Assembly: GCA_029204225.1 (NCBI GenBank)
Contig: CM055100.1
Span: 954,587-1,018,586 of the forward strand
Origin: Diphasiastrum complanatum
Lineage: Eukaryota > Streptophyta > Lycopodiopsida > Lycopodiales > Lycopodiaceae
Reading direction: 5' to 3'
DNA length: 64,000 nt
Under the pieces are notes generated by a model. That model was given only the letters and a program-made list of their open reading frames with translations. It did not search any database and had not been told where the DNA came from. Made by a program: the position numbers and the translations under genes. Below are positions 34,044 to 45,645 of the stretch, one piece after another. How positions within the stretch are numbered: the stretch's first letter is position 1; each line of letters opens with the position of its first letter.

Positions 34044-34939
34044 TTGGATGCACCACTATCAATGTACCATGTATTCTTGTCATTAATGCTGTAATGAACA
34101 ATTTTGAACTCTCACCAGTATCATCTTCATATTGATCATCATTGTATTGATGTTGATCAGTATAATTGTCTTCATAATAATAGTCATCAAATTGATGTTG
34201 ATCAGCATAATTTCTCGCTTGCCATTTGTCTTTTCTTTGTTCCATCTCCTTCTGTTTCTTGAAGCATTCACGCTCCCAGTGGCTAGGCTTGCTGCAACAC
34301 CTACAATTTCCAGGTTTATTTTGTCTTGAATAGCCGCGTCCTTGACCTTGGCCTTGATTGCAATTGCCTCAATTCAGACTATCATTGACTTGCTCATGAA
34401 ATTGTTGAAATGATCCCTGGCTTGAGTTTCCTCCTCTCGATTGATACCTTCCATGGCCAAATCTTCCACCTTGTCCTCTAACTGCAAGAGCTTAATCATA
34501 GCTCCTGTTACGATGATTCAAGTTCTCTTGACATTGCCCTTCTTGCAAAAGCAATCCACCTAGTTCTTCATAGGTTGGAAGATTTTCTCTTGTGGATATA
34601 CTCGTCACAAACATCTGATGTGACTCACTCAGACTATTTAATGTCAATTGCACGATCTCACGATCTTGTACTCGCTCTCCAACTGCTGCTAATTGGTCGC
34701 AGATCTCTTTGATCTTCAGTATGTGATTGAAAATAGTTGCACCATCATCCATCCGCAATGTATGCAACTTCGTCTTCAAAAACAGTATTTGAGATGTATT
34801 TGTTGTCTCAGATCACTAAAACTCATACAAAATGTAAAATGTACAAATAAACTCTGAACTCCTGATAGAGAGAGAAAACCTACAAGTAGACTAATAGACT
34901 AGCTACGACTAATGACAGCTAGTCACAACTCTCAACATT
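34044..34939 (-). pseudogene. Copia element S: gag and protease start, truncated
   Basis: Minus strand. A possible LTR piece starts TGTTGAGAGTTGTGACTAGC at 34939. Gag pieces follow: LKTKLHTLRMDDGATIFNHI, LKIKEICDQLAAVGERVQDR and NLPTYEELGGLLLQEGQCQE. The zinc knuckle CRCCSKPSHWEREC is near 34270-34310. A Gln/Asp/Tyr-rich stretch leads to the protease motif NTWYIDSGASK near 34050, one frame off. It ends at 34043 against the R LTR. Confidence 0.82.
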
Positions 34940-35034
34940 AATGTACCTTGTAAACAGTAACAATGAAGTTTATGAGTGATTTTTAACAGAAGCATGTAAC
35001 CTCTCAAAGGCTCATAAACTACCATTCTCAAGAT

Positions 35035-36305
35035 CCAAAACAAGGTCTAGCACTCCTCTTGAAATGATCCATTCGAATGTTCATAGTTTTTCACATGATT
35101 CTAATGGTGGTGCCAAGTACTATGTAATATTCATTGATGACTATTCTAGATATTGTTGGATGTACCTCTTGTCTAGCAAATCTATATTGTATGATTCTCT
35201 CGTAAAGTTCAAAACTTTGATAAACTTTTCTTACTTCAATGTTGGATGAGCCAACATGCTATGAAGATGCTTGTAAATCTAAGAGTTGGATGGATGCTAT
35301 GCAAGTAGAGTATGATGCTCTCATTGAGAATCATACTTGGGATCTTGTGAATCTTTCTCAAGGGAAGAAACCACTTGATTGCAAGTGGGTGTTTAGATTG
35401 AAGTATAGCCAAGATGGATCAATAAGTAAGCATAAAGCGAGGTTTGTAGCAAAACAATTTTACAAACCAAAGGCATTGATTATGATGAAACTTTTGCTCC
35501 TATGGCTAAGCTTGTTACTATTAGATTGATCATTAGTCTTGCTATGACCTTCAATTGGGAGCTATTCCAACTTGATTTCACAAATGCCTTCCTCAATGGT
35601 TATTTGGAGGAGGAGATCTACATGAGGCAACCCGAGGGCTTAATCAAAGGAAAGCATGAAGGAAAGGTGTGTTTCTTGAAGAAGAGCCTCTATGCGCTCA
35701 AGCAAGCACCTAGAGCATGGTACTCTAGGCTACACTCTTTTATCATTTCCATCAATTTTGTGATGAGTGCTCATTGTATATAAGATTTCATGATGATAAG
35801 ATCATTATTCTTGTATTGTATGTAGATGACATTATTTTGAGTGGTATCTTCATCACATGATTACCGAAAGTCCTCAAGTGCATATATTGTCTTTTTTGGA
35901 GGAAATCTCATATCCTGGATTTCCAAAAAGCAAGATACTATCTCTCTTTCTTGTGAGGGCCTAGCCGAGGATAAAGCACTCACTACGTCAACAAAAGAAG
36001 TGCTTTGTTTCAAGAGGATTCTATTGGAGCTAAAGTGCATCAAAGAGGAGGAGCTACCATTGCTATATTGTGATAATATCTCAGCCCAAGCACTTGCAAA
36101 TAATCCAATTTTTCATGCAAGAAACAAGAAGATTGAAGTGGCACACCACTTTGTGAGAGACAAGCTTATTGGAGGAGAGATCCATTTGGAGCATATTGAT
36201 TCATCATCTTGTATTGCCGATCTACTCACCAAGCCTCTACTCAAGAGTTCCTTCATCAAACATAGATCCAATCTTGGAATGATTCCAAGATCAATGCTAT
36301 TTTAG
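35035..36305 (+). pseudogene. Copia element T: integrase, RT and RNase H fragments
   Basis: Integrase start (LEMIHSNVHS, YYVIFIDDYSRYCWMYLLSS) breaks off at ~35225 and joins the pre-RT block (EPTCYEDACKSKSWMDAMQV). RT follows with WVFRLKYSQDGSISKHKARF, a frameshift at ~35470, then DFTNAFLNGYLEEEIYMRQP and LKQAPRAWYSRLHS. The catalytic LYVDDIILSG is at ~35820. The sequence then jumps to RNase H (SHDYRKSSSAYIVFFGGNLI, CDNISAQALANNPIFHARNK) ending at 36305. Large deletions removed the integrase core and the RT thumb. Confidence 0.88.
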
Positions 36306-36325
36306 ATTAGAAATCGTTTTAGGAG

Positions 36326-36770
36326 TGTCAAAATTATAAAAAGTTATCTATCATAGCCTTAGGGATTTCATAAGTTTTTATGTCGAGCATCTTTGTGTAG
36401 ATTTGTGATAGGGCCAAAAATTGGCATAGATGACAAATTGGCCAAATCCACATGTAATGCCACTGTTCAGCCAAAAGTGATTTGTTATGCAATATTGAGC
36501 TAGGTAGACTTGTAAATAGGACTTTGACACTTGTGTTGATATAATTTGATGAGTGATCAAGTCAAATTGTTGGCTTTGGTCAAAGGGTCCAATAAGAATT
36601 GAGAAATCTTTATGAAGGGACCAATAGAATTGTAGGATGGATGCATCACTCATCCAATAGCATTAGAGAGGCTAGGATTAGGGGTCCAATAGCATGAAAG
36701 GAGGGATCTCCATGAGTTTCATATGTACGTCTCTTATTCGAGTTTTAATTCTTGTCTTGGAGAGAATCAT
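36326..36770 (+). repeat. Start of the 3' LTR of copia T
   Basis: TTTTAGGAG (polypurine tract) is followed by TGTCAAAATTATAAAAAG. The LTR should continue, but no second copy is in the window, so its end is unknown. It runs into the dyad-repeat cluster at ~36780. Confidence 0.6.
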
Positions 36771-36779
36771 AATATATTG

Positions 36780-37270
36780 TGATTCAAATAGATGGATAGT
36801 ATTGTGCAGCTAACTCGAACAATGTTCGAGTTAGAGACATTTTCTTGCTTTTCTTTCAGGATGAAATATGTGCTTTTCTTTCAGGATGACATATGTGTTG
36901 AAACTTATTGAATCTCCATGTGCAGATATTTGTAAACAAATATATGTAGATCATGAGAGCATCTGTGATTCATATCATCATCCAATCCATATGCATTAAT
37001 ATAATTGTGCACCTAACTTAATGTGCAACTATTTCAAATACACATGTCTTTAGGCTTTAAGCACATACTATGTCATCACAGAATAATCACATTTTCCAAA
37101 ACTCTATCCATGGATAGAATTGTGCAGCTAACTCGAGCAATGCTCGAGTTAGAGGCAATTTCCTTGCTGGCTTTCTTGACAATACATGAAAAAGAATGAT
37201 TCTTATCAAAGGTTTTGGTGTAGCTAACTCAAACAGTGCTCGAGTTGCAGATATTTTCTTGCTTGTCTTT
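36780..37270. repeat. Dyad-symmetric repeat cluster A (three sites)
   Basis: Sites at 36811-36833 (TAACTCGAACA, A, TGTTCGAGTTA), 37129-37151 (TAACTCGAGCA, A, TGCTCGAGTTA) and 37225-37247 (TAACTCAAACA, G, TGCTCGAGTTG). Each is preceded by TGTGCAGC or GTGTAGC and followed by (A)GAxxxATTTTCTTGC. The first two are perfect inverted repeats with 11-bp arms. Flanking sequence is shared with cluster B at 58.1-58.7 kb. Confidence 0.85.
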
Positions 37271-37470
37271 AATCATTTTCTTCCATTTAAGAATATCATC
37301 TGCCAAGAGACCCACATATATTAGAGACCATGTATCATCTACCACAAATTCCAATACAAGTTAAAATACAAAGATCTTGGAAATAAAGGTTGTATCGCTA
37401 ATATTCAATTTTGTATCTAATAATTCTTCAATATTCAATTTTGTATGCTAATAATTCTATCTCAACAGGG

Positions 37471-37830
37471 ATGACATCTTTGCAGGAATACGTTGTTCCT
37501 TTGATCGGTGAATTGGACAATTTTGTTGAGATTGACAATAATTATAAGTGGTGCCTCGAAGTGATGGACTTTGATGAAAATGTGGACATATTTTTTTTTG
37601 CTGTCAAGAAGGATGCTGGAAAGAATCTGAATTGTGGATGCGTGATTGACATTCAAGAAGGCTTAAATGATTGTGGATCAGTTTTTTTGAAAGTGTTTAC
37701 TAAGAAGAATAGTAAATATACCGAGATCCATGCTAGTGTACTAGATTATGATATAAGTTTGATGAAAGCGAGTGCTCACAAGAATGATGACTTCTTTGGA
37801 AGATGTCATCGCCTTTGTCGAAAATTATGA
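37471..37830 (+). CDS. Hypothetical ORF, possible exon, upstream of gypsy gag U
   Basis: An open frame of 119 codons from ATG 37471 (MTSLQEYVVPLIGELDNFVE) continues NNYKWCLEVMDFDENVDIFF. It is directly preceded by ATCTCAACAG, a possible splice acceptor after a T-rich tract. The composition is protein-like, but I recognise no family. Its last ~15 codons overlap, in another frame, the start of the U gag segment (MTSLEDVIAFVENYETS at ~37790), so the true end may be earlier. Confidence 0.4.
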   Translation: MTSLQEYVVPLIGELDNFVEIDNNYKWCLEVMDFDENVDIFFFAVKKDAGKNLNCGCVIDIQEGLNDCGSVFLKVFTKKNSKYTEIHASVLDYDISLMKASAHKNDDFFGRCHRLCRKL

Positions 37831-38430
37831 AACTTCTCAAATTTCTCTTAGACGGAGAAATGAAAGAAAAAATAGTAAAAAACATAAATTGAAATGTACA
37901 TAAGAATTTGAATCATCTACTGAGTCTGAATCAGAATCTGATTCAACAGATGAGGAAGAATCTTCAGAGTATTCATCTTATTCTTCTTCATCAAAAAAAG
38001 AATCTTCTTATAAGAAATCCAAGAATAGCAACTCAGATAAAAGATGGATCCATTAAGGAAGAGTGTTGAGATGTTAGCAAAAGAAATGAGTGACTTAAAC
38101 GTCCAAATGTCTGACGTTAAAGCCAAGCGAAAGAAAGCGAAGCTTAACGCCAATGTTTGGTGTGCCACTTGTGAGAAGGAAGGTCATTCTAAGACCAACT
38201 GTCCTAGTTTACAGACTAACTATTTAGAAAGGAGATTATTCCTCTGTTCAATTAATAATCATGAGGAGGTAGCTTATACTGCAACTCCTACTAACCAAAA
38301 AACCATGATACCAAAACAATGTACTGGTCAACAGTACACTATTTTGCGTAGAGGGGGTACAAGAGATTCCACTCCACCACCCAGAGTAAGGGATTCGTGT
38401 CCAGAGACTAGTTGCAGTATACTCAAATTT
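37787..38430 (+). pseudogene. Ty3/gypsy gag remnant (copy U)
   Basis: Frames encode MTSLEDVIAFVENYETSQIS, a Ser/Glu-rich hinge (TESESESDSTDEEESSEYSS) and, from 38044, MDPLRKSVEMLAKEMSDLNV. The zinc knuckle CATCEKEGHSKTNC follows, then FLCSINNHEEVAYTATPTNQ. The whole parallels copy P at 240-830 on the other strand. The second and third knuckles of P are absent: after PPPRVRDSC the sequence diverges at ~38405. A stop occurs near 37890. Confidence 0.82.
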
Positions 38431-38955
38431 AGTTATTATATACATATCTTTTGTTCGTCTCAATGCATTTATCTAGTTTGTTTTATGTATTCCTGATCAT
38501 TTCTAATTTTGTGTCCCATCCATTGTCAACTGTCAAGGTGCATCGATGCAAATGTCGAGTTCGTGTTCCTCATCCTCAAATGATGAAGGCAGGACCATCA
38601 CATATAGGATCAGAGGCTTGGTTACACCAGAGAATACCATGGCCATGTGCACGATGTAAGTATGCACTGTGACGAGAGCAACGCACCACTATATCACATG
38701 TTCGCATGTTATCAAGACCACCGAGACAAAGATATTTTGTGGTAAAGAGGATCTTGATGTGGACAATGCACGACTTCCCTGGCAAAAATGTCATCATATT
38801 TTGATAATTTGACCTTGAACGAGTGACATAATGAACCTCCAATAGCTTCATTTTCATCAGCAAAACCAGCCAAGAATGCTAGTACAAATCTGACATCAAA
38901 ACAATGCTCAACAATGTAGCTAGTTTTACCATCAAAACAACAAAATGCACGATTT
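38431..38955. other. Unassigned stretch
   Basis: No recognisable protein. CATATAGGATCAGAGGCTTGG near 38600 vaguely resembles a primer-site region but is not convincing. This stretch separates gag U from the CACTA subterminal region. Confidence 0.4.
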
Positions 38956-39807
38956 TCAACACAAGGTTACGACGGATTCAAAAAAAATTCATACTCCGTC
39001 GGAATCTGACACAAAAAAATTAAAAAAATAATTATTGCTAAAAAAAAAAATTTGTCAAATTTTTTTTTAACGACATCGGATTCCGACGGCCAATAAAAAT
39101 ATCAGAATCCGCCATTCCATTTCAGAGACTGCAACTTTTTAAATGGATGACGTCACCTCTCCGTGCACCAAAAAAAAAGCATAAAGCAGACATCGAATTC
39201 CAACGGATAATGCAAATGTCGGAATCTGACGTCCATGACCAAATTCTCAAAGTCGCATCATTTTTCTAGGGATTTCTTATTTTTTATTCTTGCAGGAGAT
39301 TGTTGGAGATCAGCTTTTGGTGCTTCTTCTCAATCCCGTATTATGAAATTTTAACTTTTTTCTATTTTTTAGCAGTGTCGAGATCTCGACACATTTAAAA
39401 TCCATCAGATTTTGAAGGAAGAAAAAAAGTGTCGAATTCTGACGGTCACGTGGCAAAACAAAAAAAATGGTAAAAAATTTTTTTGTCGGAATCCGATATC
39501 CACGTGGAAAAAAAAAATGGAAAAAAAAATCACGGTTTTTTTTTTTGCCACGTGGATGTCAGATTCCGACGGCCATGTAGCCGACTTGTCGAAATCCGAC
39601 GTCCACATGGCATGTTTTTTGAAAAGTGTTTTTACCAGCCGGTTGCCAGTTTTGGGCTTGTTGTCAGATTTCGACAGATTGTAAATGCGACAGATTTCGA
39701 CGACCCTATTGCAACGTGTTTTTCGATGCCCGCATCGATTCAAAAAAAAATAAAATTTCGATTTCACGTCAAAAATCCTGTCAAAAATCATGGCAATTCT
39801 TGTAGTG
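38956..39807 (+). mobile_element. Right end of a CACTA (En/Spm-like) transposon with subterminal repeats
   Basis: TTCTTGTAGTG ends at 39807 and is the reverse complement of CACTACAAGAA, the typical CACTA terminus. The 850 bp to its left hold about twelve copies of a near-palindromic word related to GTCGGAATCCGACG in both orientations (for example near 38994, 39074, 39217, 39430, 39484, 39556, 39588 and 39662), several next to CCACGTGG. Dense subterminal repeats are the binding sites of the element's own protein in this superfamily. No left terminus or transposase is visible, so it is a remnant or a non-autonomous copy. Confidence 0.72.
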
Positions 39808-39898
39808 CATATCTTGACAATTTGCACACATCCACATGAAATTGCTCAAACATGAGATAGAACAAGTAAAGTAGACTTGAACAACACTTCCTTGCTGC

Positions 39899-40186
39899 TC
39901 ATTTGACCTTACTTGAGTCTTCAATAAGCTGCAAAAACAGATCCATAACATCTGTGCCAATTACTTCTCCTTTGATGCTCTTGACTAGCTCCAAATTGCC
40001 ACCTTCCCTTTTGACTAGTTGAAGCCCTTTGAGATCAACCTCTTGATCTTCAACTTGACCATCAACGTCATTGAAAAAACTTTGTTTTTCAGATCCATTA
40101 CTTGATTTTACAACAAGATAACATCCATCCACTTGCATAGCTCCATCTACACAAGAAGATCCTTCAAAAGATGTTCCACCCTTCAT
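39899..40186 (-). CDS. Hypothetical ORF downstream of gene copy O3
   Basis: 95 codons open on the minus strand: MKGGTSFEGSSCVDGAMQVD, then VDGQVEDQEVDLKGLQLVKR and GTDVMDLFLQLIEDSSKVK. Not recognised. It lies between O3 and the CACTA end and may be a further exon of the same unit or chance. No stop or frameshift is seen within it. Confidence 0.35.
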   Translation of the reverse strand: MKGGTSFEGSSCVDGAMQVDGCYLVVKSSNGSEKQSFFNDVDGQVEDQEVDLKGLQLVKREGGNLELVKSIKGEVIGTDVMDLFLQLIEDSSKVK

Positions 40187-40324
40187 AAGATGAAAAAAAG
40201 TACATTAAGTTTTGTTTTTAAAAAACGGCTTGAAACAACATCCCTTTCTTCCTACTTGCTACATCAAAACTAAAAGGTAAATTAAAAAACATTAAACATT
40301 AAACTTTAATCAAACAAAGACTTC

Positions 40325-41062
40325 TTAATTGTCATCATCCGAATCCGAGTCTTGAGCGGAAGCTTGTCCTTCACTCTCACTTCCGGACATTTCCCCTTCC
40401 CCTTCCGCTTCCGCTTCACCAGCTTCTTCACCCGACCCCTCTTCACATAAGATGGCGAGCTTCTCTACACATCATAGAAAATAACAAAAGTCAATAACCA
40501 ATAAGTAAAGTAAATGAAACTCATTAACAAGCAAGAAAGATTAATAAAAATGATTATTAAATAATAGAAGCAAATGAGATGAATGTAACAAAAATTTACC
40601 ATAGGATGAATGCCTTGTTGAGCAAGATGGTCCACCAAGACATTGTAGGTACCCAATCTTATATTCTACATTCCTTTTTTTTTTTTTTTCATTTTTTACA
40701 TATCTTTGTAAGGATTGACGCTTATGACGAATATGCATACACATATTCGTCAATGCCCACACCTCCCCAAATCTATTTGATTGAGGAAACTCACTATTCA
40801 AAAGCGCAAGTATCTTTGATGATGGAGCCATCATCTTCTAAATTATAAAACAAATTGGATGATTTCTCCGATGGACATCCATCGAAGGATTACCTCTCTT
40901 GGAATCGGGCTCCTCTTCGGAAAGACAAAGATGTTTCAATCTTTTTCTCTCATCGGGATATAGCCAACCATAAAAGTCCGCAATCCGATCGGAACCGGAT
41001 TCTCCTCTTGCACTAGAAGAAGATCTTGGTCTTCTCCTAGAACCACTACCACCAGAAGACAT
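40325..41062 (-). pseudogene. Unrecognised repeat-borne gene family, copy O3
   Basis: From ATG 41062: MSSGGSGSRRRPRSSSSARG, then DRIADFYGWLYPDERKRLKH, LCLSEEEPDSKRGNPS. A break follows, then KILALLNSEFPQSNRFGEVW and ALTNMCMHIRHKRQSLQRYV, a Lys run, and YNVLVDHLAQQGIHPM ending at GTAAAT (possible donor, ~40600). After a ~150-bp gap and TGTGTAG an acidic exon reads EEGSGEEAGEAEAEGEGEMS, GSESEGQASAQDSDS, stop at 40325. It aligns with O1 (N-terminal half) and O2 (C-terminal half) and so shows the order of the full gene. One-base slips near 40650 and 40440 disable it. Function unknown. Confidence 0.62.
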
Positions 41063-42264
<1,202 letters not shown>

Positions 42265-42385
42265 AATAGATATTGTAGATCACTTCAAACTATTAAGAAA
42301 ATAATTTCTTTAGCTTACGAATTTGATTTGAGGACAAGTCGATTGCTCATTCAGTGTTTCATGTAAGTTGACATAAACTAAGTTT

Positions 42386-42585
42386 ACATGAAAGTGATAT
42401 AGTTGGATCTGATGAGGATCTTACCCATTTGGAAGATTTATCACTTATTGTATCTTTGGAACTTGAAAGAGTACTCAAGATCATAGGTAAACAATTGAAA
42501 AATCATTCTATCTCTGAGTGCTTGATTAGGTGGAAGGGTCAGATTGAGGATGATGATTCGTGGGAAAGAGTTGAAAGCATAAAGT
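42386..42585 (+). pseudogene. Chromodomain-like integrase tail, array unit 1
   Basis: The frame reads HESDIVGSDEDLTHLEDLSL, then LELERVLKIIGKQLKNHSIS and ECLIRWKGQIEDDDSWERVE, ending ESIK-stop. The IRWKG..EDDSWE block is the chromodomain of chromovirus-type gypsy integrases, thought to direct insertion to certain chromatin. VFHVS just upstream, separated by a TAA, is the usual preceding block. The polypurine tract and LTR start lie 40 bp downstream, as expected for a pol end. Confidence 0.8.
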
Positions 42586-43463
42586 AGATCTCGGCCTAGT
42601 TTTCACTTTTGACAAAAAACGTAGTTCAAGGGGGGAGGAATGTTATGTCCATGTACCAAAAAACTCATCAAATAAAATTGTTGTCTACAGGTGTGGGCAA
42701 TACAGCTACTGACCCTCACCAAGTTTGAATCCCAAATCTTCAACCTAAAACTTGATTTGAACTCACCCTCTCAAGACTAGCTTTCTAGCAACAATGGATG
42801 GTCCTTTGATCAATGATTATCCTCTTGTACTTGGCTCTAATACCATGCTGAAAATATAGTACAAAGGACCGTAAATGAGCCTACTTAAAGCTCCAAGAGT
42901 GATTGATTGACTGACACACCTATCCAATGCAAAACTAGTCACCAAATCTTGATTTAGATTAGCAAATTAGAATCTTACAACCAAGAGCAATCAAATCGAA
43001 TGATCAAATATGAAAATCTGAAGCCTCCAGTTCTTTTTGATTGAGTTTGCTTATAATAGTAGAAAATATTCTCTACTATGCTTATGTATGATTTTCAACC
43101 TAGATCTCTAGTGAATGTGGAGACGAAGTCTATTAAATCTAGAAAGTTGTAGATTTGCCACATGATATGTAAGAATTGTTGCAATTGGCATGTGATATTA
43201 TGCGTAGTGCCCAGGATAGAGCTAAGCACTATGCCGATTTTAAGAGATCTCCCAAATATTTTTAAAGTTGATGATAGGGTATATCTTAGAAAATCCAAAA
43301 GATTCTAGGACTATGCGTACTAGAAAGCATTATAATTTGTCTACTAAATATTGTAGATCACTTCAGACTATTAAGAAAATTATTTCTTTAGTTTACTATT
43401 TTGATTTGAGGACAAGTCGATTACTCATTCAGTGTTTCATGTAAGTTGACATAAACTAAGTTT

Positions 43464-43663
43464 ACATGAAAGTGATATAGTTGGATCTGATGAGGATCTT
43501 ACCCATTTGGAAGATTTATCACTTAGTGTATCTTTGGAAATTGAAAGAGTACTCAAGATCATAGGTAAACAATTGAAAAATCATTCTATCTCTGAGTGCT
43601 TGATTAGGTGGAAGGGTCGGATTGAGGATGATGATTCGTGGGAAAGAGTAGAAAGCATAAAGT
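43464..43663 (+). pseudogene. Chromodomain-like integrase tail, array unit 2
   Basis: Same frame as unit 1 with few changes (LIRWKGRIEDDDSWERVESI-K-stop). LTR start at 43719. Confidence 0.8.
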
Positions 43664-44544
43664 AGATCTGGGCCTATTTTTTACTTTTGACAACAAACAT
43701 AGTTCAAGGGGGGAAGAATGTTATGTCCATTTAACCAAAAACTCATTAAGATGACACAAAATAAATTGTTGTTTACAGGTGTGGGCAGTACAGCTACCGA
43801 CCCTCGCCAAGTTTGAATCCTTTCAACCTAAAACTTGATTTGAACTCACCCTCTCAAGACTAGCTTTCTAGCAACAATGGATAGTCCTTTGATCAATGAT
43901 TATCCTCTTGTACTTGGCTCTAATACCATGTTGAAAATATAGTACAAAGGATCGTAAATGAGCCTACTTAAAGCTCCAAGAGTGATTGATTGATTGACAT
44001 ACCTATCCAATGCAAAACTAGTCACCAAATCTTGATCTAGATTAGCAAATTAGGATCTTACAACCAAGAGCAATCAAATAGAGTGATCAAATATGAAAAT
44101 CTGAAGCCTCCAGTACTTTTTAATTGAGTTTGCTTACAGTAGTAGAAAATATTCTCTACTACATGTTATAGTTTGTATATGCTTGTGTATGATTTTCAAC
44201 CTAGATCTCTAGTGAATGTGGAGACGAAGTCTATTAAATCTAGAAAGTTGTAGATTGCCACATGATATGTAAGAATTATTGCAATTGGCATATGATATTA
44301 TGCATAGTTCCTAGGACAGAGCTAAGCACTATGCCGATTTTAAGAGATCTCCCAAATGGTATATCTTAGAAAATCCAAAAGATTCTAGGACTACGCATAC
44401 TAGAAAGCATTATAATTTGTCTATTAAATATTGTAAATCACTTCAGACTATTAAGAAAATTATTTCTTTAGCTTACGAATTTGATTTGAGGACAAGTCGA
44501 TTGCTCATTCAATGTTTCATGTAAGCTGACATAAACTAAGTTTA

Positions 44545-44743
44545 CATGAAAGTGATATAGTTGGATCTGATGAGGATCTTACCCATTTGGAAGATTTATC
44601 ACTTAGTGTATCTTTGGAACTTGAAATAGTACTCAAGATCATAGGTAAACAATTGAAAAATCATTCTACGTCTGGGTGCTTGATTAGGTGGAAGGGTCGG
44701 ATTGAGGATGATGATTCGTGGGAAAGAGTAGAAAGCATAAAGT
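44545..44743 (+). pseudogene. Chromodomain-like integrase tail, array unit 3
   Basis: Same frame (SGCLIRWKGRIEDDDSWERV). LTR start at 44799. The unit lacks the integrase piece found at the ends of units 1 and 2. Confidence 0.8.
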
Positions 44744-45015
44744 AGATCTGGGCCTAGTTTTTAGTTTTGACAACAAACCTAGTTTAAGGGGGGAAGAATG
44801 TTATGTCCATTTACCAAAAAACTCATCAAGATGACACAAAATAGAATTGTTGTCTACAGGTGTGGGCAGTACAGCTACCGACCCTCGCCAAATTTGAATC
44901 CCAAATCTTCAACTTAAAACTTGATTTGAACTCACCCTCTCAAGACTAGCTTTCTTGCAACAATGGATAGTCCTTTGATCAATGATTATCCTCTTGTACT
45001 TGGCTCTAATACCAT

Positions 45016-45645
45016 GCTGAAAATATAGTACAAAGGACCATAAGTGAGCCTACTTAAAGCTCCAAGAGTGATTGATTGATTGACACACCAAATCTTGATC
45101 TAGATTAGCAAACTAGGATCTTACAACCAAGAGCAATCAAATAGAATGATCAAATATGCAAATCTAAAGCCTCCAGTACGGCCTAATATCATAGAATTAT
45201 AGTAATCAAGTTTTGAATGCCATACAAACACAAAAACACAAGACAAATAGAGAGGAAGCTCAAGATTGTCAATTTGCTCTAAAACATTCTAAGAAATTAC
45301 TATGAGAGATGGATTGTATATACAAAAGGCTCTTCCCCACCTCAATTTAAGTGAAAATCCAGCATGTAATATGGAAGATGATTGACCATTTTTGTCCTAA
45401 TTTGTTAATCTTACCTAATCCTAGAGTTTTGCCAAGTTGGTGGCTAGGTTGGTTATCCACCTCCATGATTCAAGGAATTTGGTCCTATAATTTAGGAATT
45501 ATGACCAAACAAACCTAACTAACCATATGAATGATATCTAAACTATCTAGGGTAGCCTACACAAGTGGGAACATGGCATCACAAATGTGGGACCCACTTA
45601 TGTGCAATCTAGATGGTTTTGATCAAGCTAGATTTGCCAATTTTT
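45016..45645 (-). mobile_element. Copia LTR L, minus orientation
   Basis: Read on the minus strand the LTR ends ACTATATTTTCAGCA, directly followed by TGGTATTAGAGCC, a variant tRNA-Met primer site. It appears to continue to ~45645, where E2 begins. The right end is not proven. The two truncated LTR pieces in array units 1 and 2 match its first ~160 bp. Confidence 0.55.

Larger units (their letters stand above)
42265..45179 (+). repeat. Tandem array of a 1.08-kb composite retrotransposon unit (~2.7 copies)
   Basis: Units start at about 42265, 43347 and 44427. The landmark TGTTATGTCC recurs at 42641, 43719 and 44799 (spacing 1078 and 1080). Each unit holds, in order: a gypsy integrase C-terminus with chromodomain, a polypurine tract (AAGGGGGGAGGAA), about 60 bp of LTR start, then an inverted copia leader, primer site (GGCTCTAATACCA) and LTR part. 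Another piece of gypsy integrase follows before the next unit. Copies are highly similar with small indels. The last unit stops at the copia LTR, which continues uninterrupted to ~45645. Confidence 0.9.

Noticed and set aside
36811-37247. CRISPR-like array from regularly repeated palindromes
   Set aside because: Irregular 80-300 bp spacing, related spacers and a plant transposon context rule this out.
39412-39839. Overlapping frames of 90-140 codons in the CACTA end
   Set aside because: They run through the repeated subterminal words and poly-A/T runs on both strands and have no protein resemblance.
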